Assembly: GCA_964639245.1 (NCBI GenBank)
Contig: CAZXCU010000001.1
Location: forward strand, 1,054,001 to 1,118,000
Source: SB15 sp964639245
Lineage (GTDB): Bacteria > Chloroflexota > Anaerolineae > Aggregatilineales > J027
Reading direction: 5' to 3'
Length of the DNA: 64,000 bases
Shown here: piece by piece, positions 49,835 to 58,048 of the stretch
Position numbering within the stretch: position 1 is the first letter of the stretch
How the letters are laid out: each line of letters starts with the position of its first letter
Notes under the pieces: model-generated
What the model was told of the DNA's origin: nothing
The model's database searches: none
The model's input: only the letters and a program-made list of their open reading frames with translations
Position numbers and translations under genes: made by a program

Positions 49835-51685
49835 TTAATCCAGCGGAGCAAAGACCCCATAGCCATCCACGTTGTCCACGGTGATGAGAATGCAGTCAAT
49901 GGATTGTTTTTCTTCGGCAGGCAGTTCGCCTGTTTGAATGTAGGTGTGCGCCATTTCAACGGCGATTTCGGAGAACACGGCGACGGGTTGCAGCACAGTG
50001 GCATCAATTTCACCCTGACGAATGGAGTCCATCACATCGGGGCTACCGTCAAAACCGACCACAATCACGTCTTCCATGCCGGCTGCGTTCAAGGCTGCTT
50101 GTGCGCCCAACGCCATCGTGTCGTTCCCGGCAATCACGCCTTTAATATCGGGGTTGGCTTGAATGATGGTTTCCATCACATCGAAGGCTTCGGTCTGACT
50201 CCAGTTGGCGGTTTGTTGGGCAACCAGTTCCATATCGGGATAGTCTGCGATTACATCGTTGTATCCCTGTGAACGAATCGCCGCGTTGGTGTCGGTTTCG
50301 CGTCCGAGCAGTTCCACGTATTTGCCTTCGCCGCCCATCAATTCAACGAAATATTCGCCACCGAGTACCGCGCCTTGGTAGTTGTTCGACACCAATTGCA
50401 CCGCCGCTACGCCTGTGACATTAATTTCGCGGTCAATCAAGAAGGTGGGAATGCCCGCATCTTTGGCACGTTGAATTGGCGCAATCGAGGCATCCGCGCC
50501 TGCGTTGTCCAGAATAATCGCCACTGCACCTTGCGAAATGGCAACATCAAAATGCTGGTCTTGCAGGTTCGGGTCATCTTCATGGATGAGAACCAGCGTG
50601 GTATAACCGAGTTCTTCGGCTTTGGCTTGGGCGATGTCCGCTTCCGCTTTGAAGAAGGGGTTGTCGTGCGACGGGGTAATAATCACAATCAATTCACCAT
50701 TGCCCATGGGCAGTTCGGCGGTGTCTGCACCAGCATCTTCTAGCGGGGCAAAAACGCCATATTCATTGACGTTTTCGGCGGTGATGAGAATGCAGTCAAT
50801 GGATTGTTTTTCTTCGGCAGGCAGTTCGCCTGTTTGAATGTAGGTGTGCGCCATTTCAACGGCGATTTCGGAGAACACGGCGACGGGTTGCAGCACAGTG
50901 GCATCAATTTCACCCTGACGAATGGAGTCCATCACATCGGGGCTACCGTCAAAACCGACCACAATCACGTCTTCCATGCCGGCTGCGTTCAAGGCTGCTT
51001 GTGCGCCCAACGCCATCGTGTCGTTCCCGGCAATCACGCCTTTAATATCGGGGTTGGCTTGAATGATGGTTTCCATCACATCGAAGGCTTCGGTCTGACT
51101 CCAGTTGGCGGTTTGTTGGGCAACCAGTTCCATATCGGGATAGTCTGCGATTACATCGTTGTATCCCTGTGAACGAATCGCCGCGTTGGTGTCGGTTTCG
51201 CGTCCGAGCAGTTCCACGTATTTGCCTTCGCCGCCCATCAATTCAACGAAATATTCGCTACCAATGACCGCGCCTTGATAGTTGTTAGACACCAACTGTA
51301 CCGCCGCTACACCGGTTTCGTTAATTTCGCGGTCAATCAAGAAGGTGGGAATGCCCGCATCTTTGGCGCGTTGAATTGGCGCAATCGAGGCATCCGCGCC
51401 TGCATTGTCCAGAATAATTGCCGCCGCACCTTGCGAAATGGCAACATCAAAATGCTGGTCTTGCAGGTTCGGGTCATCATCGTGAATCAGTACGAGGGTG
51501 CGGTAGCCCAATTCTTCGGCTTTGGCTTGGGCGATGTCCGCTTCGGCTTTAAAGAAGGGGTTGTCGTGCGACGGGGTAATAATCACCACCAACGGCGCAT
51601 CCTCTTGTGCCAGCACCGGGACATAGGCAATTCCCGCCAGCATGAACAGCAGTACCAGCACTAACCGGATATATTTTGTACTCAT
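49835..51685 (-). CDS. Tandem-duplicated sugar ABC substrate-binding protein, system 1
   Basis: 616 residues instead of the usual about 320. A signal peptide (cleavage near V-L-A) is followed by two complete RbsB-type domains of 300-residue period, at about 29-320 and 329-616. Each begins V-V/I-V-I-I-T-P-S-H-D-N-P-F-F-K-A-E-A and ends E-Y/G-Y-G-V-F-A-P-L. An 18-residue Gly/Ala/Glu linker joins them. The halves are over 95 per cent alike, and residues about 142-302 equal 442-602 exactly. Start at 51685 with AAGGCCGAG upstream. No lipobox. It should bind two sugars per chain; both sites look intact. Confidence 0.92.
   Translation of the reverse strand: MSTKYIRLVLVLLFMLAGIAYVPVLAQEDAPLVVIITPSHDNPFFKAEADIAQAKAEELGYRTLVLIHDDDPNLQDQHFDVAISQGAAAIILDNAGADASIAPIQRAKDAGIPTFLIDREINETGVAAVQLVSNNYQGAVIGSEYFVELMGGEGKYVELLGRETDTNAAIRSQGYNDVIADYPDMELVAQQTANWSQTEAFDVMETIIQANPDIKGVIAGNDTMALGAQAALNAAGMEDVIVVGFDGSPDVMDSIRQGEIDATVLQPVAVFSEIAVEMAHTYIQTGELPAEEKQSIDCILITAENVNEYGVFAPLEDAGADTAELPMGNGELIVIITPSHDNPFFKAEADIAQAKAEELGYTTLVLIHEDDPNLQDQHFDVAISQGAVAIILDNAGADASIAPIQRAKDAGIPTFLIDREINVTGVAAVQLVSNNYQGAVLGGEYFVELMGGEGKYVELLGRETDTNAAIRSQGYNDVIADYPDMELVAQQTANWSQTEAFDVMETIIQANPDIKGVIAGNDTMALGAQAALNAAGMEDVIVVGFDGSPDVMDSIRQGEIDATVLQPVAVFSEIAVEMAHTYIQTGELPAEEKQSIDCILITVDNVDGYGVFAPLD
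49879..50358. repeat. 480-bp direct repeat, copy in the C-terminal half
   Basis: Identical base for base to 50779-51258, at an offset of exactly 900 bp. On both sides the identity falls abruptly: upstream differences at several of the nearest 10 bases, and beyond 50358 roughly one base in ten differs. The 900-bp offset keeps the reading frame. Confidence 0.95.
50779..51258. repeat. 480-bp direct repeat, copy in the N-terminal half
   Basis: Partner of 49879-50358. Flanking homology continues at lower identity through 51600, so the perfect tract sits inside an older 900-bp duplication. Confidence 0.95.
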
Positions 51686-51771
51686 TATTTTCTCGGCCTT
51701 TCTTATTCTATTTTGTTCGATAGCACGTAATCGGATATTCTTGGTCACGTTTTTCTTAGCTTTTACCCTCC

Positions 51772-52824
51772 CTATACTTGACGTTCTTGGAAACGCTGTT
51801 GCAACTGGTCAATGATGACGGCAAGGATAATGACCACCCCTGTAATCACCGTCTGCCAGAAGGAACTGACTCCTTCGATAATCATGCCGTTGTTGAGAAC
51901 CCCGATCACAAATGCGCCAATGATTGTTCCACCAATCGTGCCGCGCCCACCGGCGAGGGAAGTACCTCCCAGCACAACGGCGGCAATGGCGTTGAGTTCA
52001 AAACTTTCCCCTGTGGCGGGGTGAGCAGACACCAATTGCGAAGTAATAATCAAGCCAACAACGGCGGCACAAAAGCCGGAGATAATGTAAGCTGCCAGCG
52101 TGACCCGTTTAACCCGCACGCCGGAAAGTTTGGCGGCCCGTTCGTTCCCGCCAATCGCGTAGATTTGCCGTCCAAAGGGGGTTTTGGTCGCAATAAAAGT
52201 AGCAATGATTGCCAGCACCGCCATGATCCAGATGGAATAGGGCAGGCCGAGCAGTTCCCCCGAACCGAGTTTGGGAAAACCCGTGTTACCGAGTTCGCTG
52301 TCCCCGATGAGATTCGGGAAGGTTGCGCCGCTGTTCCGCAGCAGGGCAAATCCTCTGGCAACATACAGTGTGCCTAAAGTCGCAATGAAGGGGGCAACGT
52401 TAAACCGTGTAACCAGCATCCCATTGACCGCGCCAACTCCCATCCCCACCAACAGAGTCAGCAGCATGACAATCCACACATTGAAATACACCACCACCCC
52501 GAACATGGGCAAAATAATGCCTTCATTAATCAGACCGCCCACGACCATCCCGCACAGACCGACCACCGACCCCACCGACAGGTCAATCCCGCCCGTCAAA
52601 ATGACAAAGGTCATGCCAATCCCCAGAATGGCGTTAATGGCAACTTGTTTGGTGAGGATGACGAGGTTATTCGTCTGGAGGAAAGAGTCGGAATACAACG
52701 CGAAAAAGCCAAAAAGCAGAATCAGCGCGATAAACGCCCGTAGCTGAAACAAAATGGATTGAATGGGCGTGCGCCGTTGGGCGGAAACTGCACTCGCGGG
52801 TGCTTTGGTGGTAACACTCTGCAT
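51772..52824 (-). CDS. Sugar ABC transporter permease (RbsC type), system 1
   Basis: 350 residues, about nine membrane helices. Family block F-V-I-L-T-G-G-I-D-L-S-V-G-S-V-V-G-L near 78-95 and the coupling loop Y-A-I-G-G-N-E-R-A-A-K-L-S-G-V-R-V near 225. AGGAG precedes the ATG at 52824, which follows the ATPase stop by 4 bases. With the ATPase and the duplicated binding protein it completes the first importer of the operon. Confidence 0.92.
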   Translation of the reverse strand: MQSVTTKAPASAVSAQRRTPIQSILFQLRAFIALILLFGFFALYSDSFLQTNNLVILTKQVAINAILGIGMTFVILTGGIDLSVGSVVGLCGMVVGGLINEGIILPMFGVVVYFNVWIVMLLTLLVGMGVGAVNGMLVTRFNVAPFIATLGTLYVARGFALLRNSGATFPNLIGDSELGNTGFPKLGSGELLGLPYSIWIMAVLAIIATFIATKTPFGRQIYAIGGNERAAKLSGVRVKRVTLAAYIISGFCAAVVGLIITSQLVSAHPATGESFELNAIAAVVLGGTSLAGGRGTIGGTIIGAFVIGVLNNGMIIEGVSSFWQTVITGVVIILAVIIDQLQQRFQERQV

Positions 52825-52828
52825 GAGT

Positions 52829-54364
52829 TTATGCTCCTGTAGTAACTAATTCATGACCGATGACTGAAGCCTCAACCAGGGCTTGTTCGGTAGCCTCCGC
52901 ACGGTTGATTTCGGCAGTCACCCGACCTTTTGCCATCACGATAATGCGGTCTGCCATCGCCATGACTTCTTTAAGTTCGGTTGAAACAAAAATGATGCCC
53001 AAGCCCTGTTTGGCTAACTGGGACATAATATGAAAAATTTCCGCCTTTGCGCCCACGTCAATCCCGCGTGTGGGTTCGTCCATCAGCAGGATTTTAGGCG
53101 CGGTCAACAGCGCTTTCGCCACCACCACTTTTTGCTGATTACCCCCGCTTAAGGAGCTAATCAGGTTTTGGGGATTGGAAACTTTAATCGCCAATTCCTT
53201 AATCAGACGGTCGATGCTGGTTTTTTGCTTGGTGTTGGACAGATAAAAGGCGTTCAGATAATTTTTGAGACTGGCGAGCAGCATGTTATGCCCCACCGAC
53301 AGCACCTGCACCAAGCCTTCGCGCTGGCGATCTTCGGGAATGAGCATCAACCCCTGCTGAATACGCTGGTTAATCTGGGCGTTGTTATTGAGTTTTTTGC
53401 CATCCAACCAAATCTCCCCGGTGGCGTAAGGATGCAGCCCCATCAGTGTTTCAAACAATTCGGTTCGTCCCGCCCCCATCAAGCCATAAATTCCAACGAT
53501 TTCACCCGCCCGCAGTGCAAGCGATACATGGTCGAGCAGGTAGCCGCGAGTCTTGCCGGGACGTTCCAGCGTGACATTTTCAATTTTGAGGAGTTCCGCG
53601 CCCAATTCATGCTGCGGTGGGGTATAACTCACGGTGGTTTCATGCCCCACCATGTTTTGGACAATCCATTTCAAGCTGGCTTTTTCCATTGAAGACTCAG
53701 CAACCAAACGCCCATCCCGCAGAATGGTTACATAGTCGCCAATGCGAAGCAGTTCATCCAATTTGTGAGAGATATACACAATCGAAACACCCTGCGCTTT
53801 GAGTTCCTCAATCACACGGAACAGAATGTCCACTTCACTGGTGCTGAGGGCGGAGGTTGGTTCGTCCATAATCAAAATGCGGACATCCAGCGCCAGCGAC
53901 TTGGCAATTTCCACGATTTGCTGCTGCCCGATGCGTAAATTAGCAACGAGGGTACGCGGATTAATCGGTTGTTCGAGCCGCGCTAGCAACTCCGCCGCCC
54001 GTTTATCCTGTTCGCGGTGGTTAATCACCATGCCACCCGATGTCAGCTCATGCGCCATGAAAATGTTTTCGCTGACACTGAGATTCGGGAACAGATTCAA
54101 TTCCTGATAAATGATGCCAATACCGTGCGACTCGGCTTCTCGCGGGGATTTGGGCGCGATTTCATGCCCTTCCAGCAAAAGTTTGCCACTCGTCGCCTGT
54201 TCCACCCCCGCCAGAATTTTCATGAGGGTCGACTTGCCCGCCCCGTTTTCTCCGATGAGCGCGTTCACCTTGCCCCGATAGATATTAAAATCCACGTCAT
54301 TCAGGGCAACCGTTCCCGGATACAATTTGGTGATTTTTTCCGCCCGTAAAATCACATCATCCAT
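52829..54364 (-). CDS. Sugar ABC transporter duplicated ATPase (RbsA type), system 1
   Basis: 511 residues. First half: Walker A G-E-N-G-A-G-K-S-T, signature region L-R-I-G-Q-Q-Q-I-V-E-I-A-K, Walker B I-L-I-M-D-E-P-T-S-A-L. Second half: G-L-M-G-A-G-R-T-E in place of Walker A, signature L-S-G-G-N-Q-Q-K, Walker B I-L-L-M-D-E-P-T-R-G-I-D-V-G. Its ATG shares one base with the stop of the DUF2291 gene (TAATG), and GAGGTAC precedes it. Energises import through the adjacent permease. Confidence 0.93.
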   Translation of the reverse strand: MDDVILRAEKITKLYPGTVALNDVDFNIYRGKVNALIGENGAGKSTLMKILAGVEQATSGKLLLEGHEIAPKSPREAESHGIGIIYQELNLFPNLSVSENIFMAHELTSGGMVINHREQDKRAAELLARLEQPINPRTLVANLRIGQQQIVEIAKSLALDVRILIMDEPTSALSTSEVDILFRVIEELKAQGVSIVYISHKLDELLRIGDYVTILRDGRLVAESSMEKASLKWIVQNMVGHETTVSYTPPQHELGAELLKIENVTLERPGKTRGYLLDHVSLALRAGEIVGIYGLMGAGRTELFETLMGLHPYATGEIWLDGKKLNNNAQINQRIQQGLMLIPEDRQREGLVQVLSVGHNMLLASLKNYLNAFYLSNTKQKTSIDRLIKELAIKVSNPQNLISSLSGGNQQKVVVAKALLTAPKILLMDEPTRGIDVGAKAEIFHIMSQLAKQGLGIIFVSTELKEVMAMADRIIVMAKGRVTAEINRAEATEQALVEASVIGHELVTTGA

Positions 54365-54999
54365 TAGTTCTGTACCTCTAGGCTGACCGGGACAATTTCG
54401 ATCTCATTCGGGTCAGACAGGCTAAACGCACCGTAGAATGTGAGGGTTTTGCCTTCCAGAGTCGTTAAATCGAGCGGGCGAATGACATTTTCAATCACAT
54501 AGTCTTTTAGGGCGGAGGAGACTTCAGCAAATTCGGTCTGGTTGACAAAATTATTAAAATCAATAAAACCCACCGAATCCCGTAAAGCATTGTTACGGCG
54601 GGGAATGACCGGCCCGGTCAGCAAACTTGCGTCTGGCTGTCCGTCATAGGGCGCAAAATCCAAGGGGATTCTGCCAACCCGCAACTCTTCGGTGTAAGCC
54701 ATCGCTTGGGCTTCACCAAACACCATAAAGCTGTATTCGCCTGTTCCTGAACGGCTGCCATGCGCGGCAATCGCGGCCTCTTCATCGGTTTTAATATCTT
54801 GAATGAGTTGTGACACTTCTATCGCTTTTTCTTGGAAGGTCGGGATCAACTGCTCATCCCAAATGCTTGCTACATAATCAGTTGCACTAAACCCTGCTTT
54901 GGCTTCTTCATCCTCATCCAATGAGCGAATCGTCGCAATTTTGCAGGAGGGCAAACTCACCATGAGCAACCCCAGCACGATCAATCCTCGTAACTTCAT
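54364..54999 (-). CDS. DUF2291-family lipoprotein
   Basis: 211 residues from the ATG at 54999 (AGGA six bases upstream); an ATG at 55011 overlaps the regulator stop (ATGA) and may also be used. Lipobox L-P-S-C at about residue 18 gives a membrane-anchored lipoprotein. The remainder matches the DUF2291 pattern: Y-V-A-S-I-W-D-E-Q-L-I-P-T-F, A-A-H-G-S-R-S-G-T-G-E-Y-S-F-M-V-F-G-E-A, R-V-G-R-I-P-L-D-F. DUF2291 genes recur beside RbsABC-type transporters; their job is not established. It sits between the regulator and the transporter here. Confidence 0.85.
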   Translation of the reverse strand: MKLRGLIVLGLLMVSLPSCKIATIRSLDEDEEAKAGFSATDYVASIWDEQLIPTFQEKAIEVSQLIQDIKTDEEAAIAAHGSRSGTGEYSFMVFGEAQAMAYTEELRVGRIPLDFAPYDGQPDASLLTGPVIPRRNNALRDSVGFIDFNNFVNQTEFAEVSSALKDYVIENVIRPLDLTTLEGKTLTFYGAFSLSDPNEIEIVPVSLEVQN

Positions 55000-55010
55000 A
55001 GGTATCCTCA

Positions 55011-55967
55011 TCAGGCTAACAATCGTTCCGCAGTAAAATTATCGGTAATGAGTACATTAATCCACTTCCCCGCCAGCGCTCCCCGGATGGCTTGAATTTT
55101 GCGCTGTCCCCCCGCAATTCCTACCGTGCGTTCGACATTCCGCAGTTGTTCCAGACTCATGCCAATCACACGCTGGTTCAGGTCGGTCACAACGGGATAA
55201 CCCGCGAGGTCAAAAAACCGTACACAAATATCGCCCACCGCACCCATCGTTTGCAGATGTGCCAATTCTTCGGAGGAAAAAACATTGCCACTGCTAGCAA
55301 GAAGTTTAGAAGGTTCAACCGCGCCAATCCCCACCAGCGCGAGGGTTACCTGGTCAAACAGGTCTATCGCGGCTTTAACAAAGGGATCATCCGCCATAAT
55401 TTGACGTGAATCCGCTGTGCCAACCACACCCGGCGCGGGTAAAAAATGGGCCGTGCCTTGCAGCAAATTGGCGAGTCGTTCGGTCAATCGGGCAGCATGA
55501 ACTTCCGCCGCCGGATTGCCCACCCCCCCCAGAATTTGAACAACCTGTGTTTCCATTTTGCGGTTGAGGGGGTGCATCGCTTCGACCATTTGCAGCAGCG
55601 TGGCACTCCACGAGGAAATCCCCACCACTTCATTTTTTTTAAGGGTATTTTCGAGATAAAACGCTGCCGCCGACCCCAATGCCCGCAGAATGGCTTCATC
55701 TTCATCGGCTGAACAATGCGCCACAATGACTTCTTTCAGAGCATATTTTTCTTGGAGCGCTTCTTCTAACGCGGTGTATACGCCGTTGGGCATACTGACG
55801 GTGATACGCACAATTTTTTCTTCTTCGGCGCGTTTGAGCAGGCGCGAGATGCTGGCCTGCGAAATGCTCATCTGTTCGGCAATCTCAGACTGCGTATGGT
55901 GGAGGTCATAATAAAGGTGAGCGATTTTCGCCATCAGGCGTAGCTCTTCTAAACGGGGCATAATCAT
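55011..55967 (-). CDS. SorC/DeoR-type sugar-responsive transcriptional regulator
   Basis: 318 residues. N-terminal helix-turn-helix (about 8-50: L-Y-Y-D-L-H-H-T-Q-S-E-I-A-E-Q-M-S-I-S-Q-A-S-I-S-R-L-L-K-R-A), then the sugar-binding SorC domain (I-L-R-A-L-G-S-A-A-A-F-Y-L, V-G-I-S-S-W-S-A-T, V-Q-I-L-G-G-V-G-N). The effector is usually a phosphorylated sugar made by the pathway. First gene of the sugar operon, which fits autoregulation through the inverted repeats just upstream. Starts at 55967 and 55961 are both possible. Confidence 0.9.
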   Translation of the reverse strand: MIMPRLEELRLMAKIAHLYYDLHHTQSEIAEQMSISQASISRLLKRAEEEKIVRITVSMPNGVYTALEEALQEKYALKEVIVAHCSADEDEAILRALGSAAAFYLENTLKKNEVVGISSWSATLLQMVEAMHPLNRKMETQVVQILGGVGNPAAEVHAARLTERLANLLQGTAHFLPAPGVVGTADSRQIMADDPFVKAAIDLFDQVTLALVGIGAVEPSKLLASSGNVFSSEELAHLQTMGAVGDICVRFFDLAGYPVVTDLNQRVIGMSLEQLRNVERTVGIAGGQRKIQAIRGALAGKWINVLITDNFTAERLLA

Positions 55968-55982
55968 CCAAATAATTCTAAT

Positions 55983-55998
55983 CTGAATAAATATTCAG
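55983..55998. promoter_or_regulatory. Inverted repeat in the sugar-operon leader, candidate SorC operator
   Basis: CTGAATA-AA-TATTCAG: perfect 7-bp arms, 16 bp before the regulator start and downstream of the predicted transcription start. Confidence 0.5.
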
Positions 55999-56005
55999 CA
56001 TTGAA

Positions 56006-56025
56006 ATTCTATTCATTACTAGAAT
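56006..56025. promoter_or_regulatory. Inverted repeat overlapping the -10 box, candidate SorC operator
   Basis: ATTCTA, 8-bp spacer, TAGAAT. The right arm overlaps the -10 box at 56021-56026, so bound protein would block RNA polymerase. Confidence 0.45.
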
Positions 56026-56049
56026 ACAACGGTACAAAACAAAAGTCAA
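56021..56049 (-). promoter_or_regulatory. Sigma-70-type promoter of the sugar operon
   Basis: On the minus strand TTGACT (56049-56044), 17-bp spacer, TATTCT (56026-56021). Predicted start near 56014, about 47 bases before the regulator gene. Confidence 0.6.
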
Positions 56050-56218
56050 GCTATTGGGTGCGTGGTTTTGGAAAGATAAGCCGGGGTAGCCAAGCGCCAA
56101 ACAGAAGAAGGTGTTGTCTCAGCATTTTTGTAGCTGACAACCCCGATTTCTTCCGTGTTGGATACTGATATGTGATTGCTTAGGGGAGCGTAAACGAGGC
56201 ATCAAGCCGCGTATTTTC

Positions 56219-57004
56219 TCAGCTCTCAAAAATTTCCTCAAGGCAGCGCCCTTCCCAGTGAGGATGTCCCGCAACTCCTAACATCCGGGCAAGGGTCGGC
56301 GCAGTGTCGAGCAAACTCACAGACGCTTCAATTTCAAATCCCTGTCGGATGTTCGCGCCTTTCATCATCATGGGGATGGTCATATCTTCGGGGATGTCCT
56401 CGCCATGCGTGCGGTCATGCCCCCCATGATCACTTTGCAGGAAAAAGGTCGCTTCGGGAAATGCCGCCAGCAGTTGCGCCACCAACCCATCCACCACCGA
56501 TAGGCGGGTTAAATATTCATCGCTCATCCAGCCAAAATAATGCCCGTAAGAGTCGAGCGTACCAAAATACACAAAACTAAAATCCAGCGCAAAACGGGGA
56601 ATAGCGCTCAGGGCAGTTTCTAAAATCACTTCGTCGCTAGATAAATCGGTCTCGGAGGTGTTGTAGCAAAAATTCAGTACCAGATTGCCCGGCTGACTGA
56701 CATCCCGCAGATGTTCCCAGTTGGTAAAAAATCCGCAGCGTTTGTCGGCATGGTTGGCTTTTTCGATGAGTCCCGGCAATGGACGTGCCATCGGAGTCCA
56801 GTGGTTGCTGGTGATGCCGTGGCGGGATGGGGGAACGCTGTGAAAAATCGAGGTGTGGCAGGGCAGCGTCAAACACGGCATCACCGAACGCGCTTGGAGG
56901 GTATACGATCCTGTTTGACACAGATGATGTAACGTCGGGGTACGGGTGGGGGTGATGGCATCCGGGCGTAAACCGTCGATTAAATTAAAAATGACCGGGG
57001 GCAT
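56219..57004 (-). CDS. Type I phosphodiesterase/alkaline-phosphatase-superfamily protein
   Basis: 261 residues from 57004 (GAAGGAAA upstream). Alkaline-phosphatase-fold metal ligands are visible: Asp in N-L-I-D-G-L-R-P-D, a nucleophile Thr/Ser in T-L-P-C-H-T-S, Asp/His in G-T-L-D-S-Y-G-H, and S-D-H-G-G-H near 205. This is the wording of the nucleotide pyrophosphatase/phosphodiesterase group, shorter than most. No signal peptide, so it is probably cytoplasmic. It follows the LysR gene by 13 bp on the same strand. Substrate unknown. Confidence 0.85.
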   Translation of the reverse strand: MPPVIFNLIDGLRPDAITPTRTPTLHHLCQTGSYTLQARSVMPCLTLPCHTSIFHSVPPSRHGITSNHWTPMARPLPGLIEKANHADKRCGFFTNWEHLRDVSQPGNLVLNFCYNTSETDLSSDEVILETALSAIPRFALDFSFVYFGTLDSYGHYFGWMSDEYLTRLSVVDGLVAQLLAAFPEATFFLQSDHGGHDRTHGEDIPEDMTIPMMMKGANIRQGFEIEASVSLLDTAPTLARMLGVAGHPHWEGRCLEEIFES

Positions 57005-57017
57005 GATTTTTCCTTCG

Positions 57018-57932
57018 TTATTCGCGCTCATTATAACGAATGTGCGGAAAAGTCTGCTGCAAATGCTTTAAAAACGCATTGGCTATCGGGGTGAAGGCGG
57101 CCTGTTGATTCCACACCAATTTGAGCGCCCGTACCAGTGTCATATCCCGCAATCGCAGCACCTGTAACAAGCCCAACGCCAATTCTTGTTGCAGGGTATA
57201 GGCGGGCAAAATCGAAAAGCCCATTCCCGCCATCACCGCCTGTTTGATGGCTTCGGGGGTGTCAAATTCTGCGGCGATGGTGGGGTGCATCCCGTGCTGG
57301 CGCAAAATGTCTTCTAACCAACGGCGGGTGCGGCTGTTGTCTTGGCGCATCACCAAAGGTTCATGTTGCAAATCGGCTAGCGTGATGTCTTTGCGCTCAA
57401 ACCACGCATGGGTGCGCCCCACCACAATACACTGGGAGACTTCTTCCAGAACCAAACTGCCAAGCTGCGGTTGTTCCTCAAATTCGCCTTCCACAATCGC
57501 AAGGTCAAGCCGCCCTTCTAATAGATGGTGCAAAATGCGGTCTGTTACGTCCGTCACCTGCGATACCATCAACTGGGGATAGGTTTGGCGAAAGGGTTGA
57601 ATCCAGCGTGGCAGCAGATACGTGCCTACGCCCGGAGTCGCACCGATGTGCAGTTCACCGCTTTGCAGATGGGCAACATGGGTGAGCGCAAGTTTGGCCT
57701 CGTTGACCAACCGCATAATTTCCTGTGTATATTCCGCTAAGGTTTTGCCTGCCGGAGTCGGCTGCACCCCCCGCCTGCCACGAATAAATAGGGGGGTTCC
57801 CAGACTGCTTTCCAGATCGTGAATATGCTGGCTAACCGCCGATTGAGTCATATAGAGTTTTTCGGCAGCCGCGCTAAAACTGCCTGTTTGCACTACGGCG
57901 TAAAAAATTTCCAGTTTGCGTAAGTCCATCAT
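57018..57932 (-). CDS. LysR-family transcriptional regulator
   Basis: 304 residues. N-terminal winged helix (about 4-62): L-E-I-F-Y-A-V-V-Q-T-G-S-F-S-A-A-A-E-K-L-Y-M-T-Q-S-A-V-S-Q-H-I, then the LysR substrate-binding domain from about 92. A start one codon later is equally likely. Divergent from the sulfane-sulfur operon, with an inverted-repeat cluster between them, so the usual LysR arrangement (autorepression plus activation of the divergent genes) is expected. The effector could be a sulfur compound, by analogy with CysB-type proteins, but the domain gives no direct proof. Confidence 0.92.
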   Translation of the reverse strand: MMDLRKLEIFYAVVQTGSFSAAAEKLYMTQSAVSQHIHDLESSLGTPLFIRGRRGVQPTPAGKTLAEYTQEIMRLVNEAKLALTHVAHLQSGELHIGATPGVGTYLLPRWIQPFRQTYPQLMVSQVTDVTDRILHHLLEGRLDLAIVEGEFEEQPQLGSLVLEEVSQCIVVGRTHAWFERKDITLADLQHEPLVMRQDNSRTRRWLEDILRQHGMHPTIAAEFDTPEAIKQAVMAGMGFSILPAYTLQQELALGLLQVLRLRDMTLVRALKLVWNQQAAFTPIANAFLKHLQQTFPHIRYNERE

Positions 57933-57937
57933 GTGCT

Positions 57938-57965
57938 ATAAGTCCTACTTATGGCTTATTATAAG
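57938..57965. promoter_or_regulatory. Double inverted repeat, candidate LysR operator
   Basis: ATAAGT-CCT-ACTTAT (57938-57952) is followed after two bases by CTTAT-T-ATAAG (57955-57965). The four half-sites share the ATAAG core. It begins 5 bases upstream of the LysR start and 84 bases before the rhodanese gene. Confidence 0.6.
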
Positions 57966-58048
57966 CGGTTCGTGCTGCCAGACCAAGCGGTTTTCCTGTT
58001 AAATATTCTCTACAAGACAGAATAACAGTCCAAAGGAATGGCAAAACA

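Noticed and set aside
50359..51600. The 900-bp repeat as two separate genes
   Set aside because: The frame is open and continuous across the junction, with a linker and without a second signal peptide, start or ribosome site.
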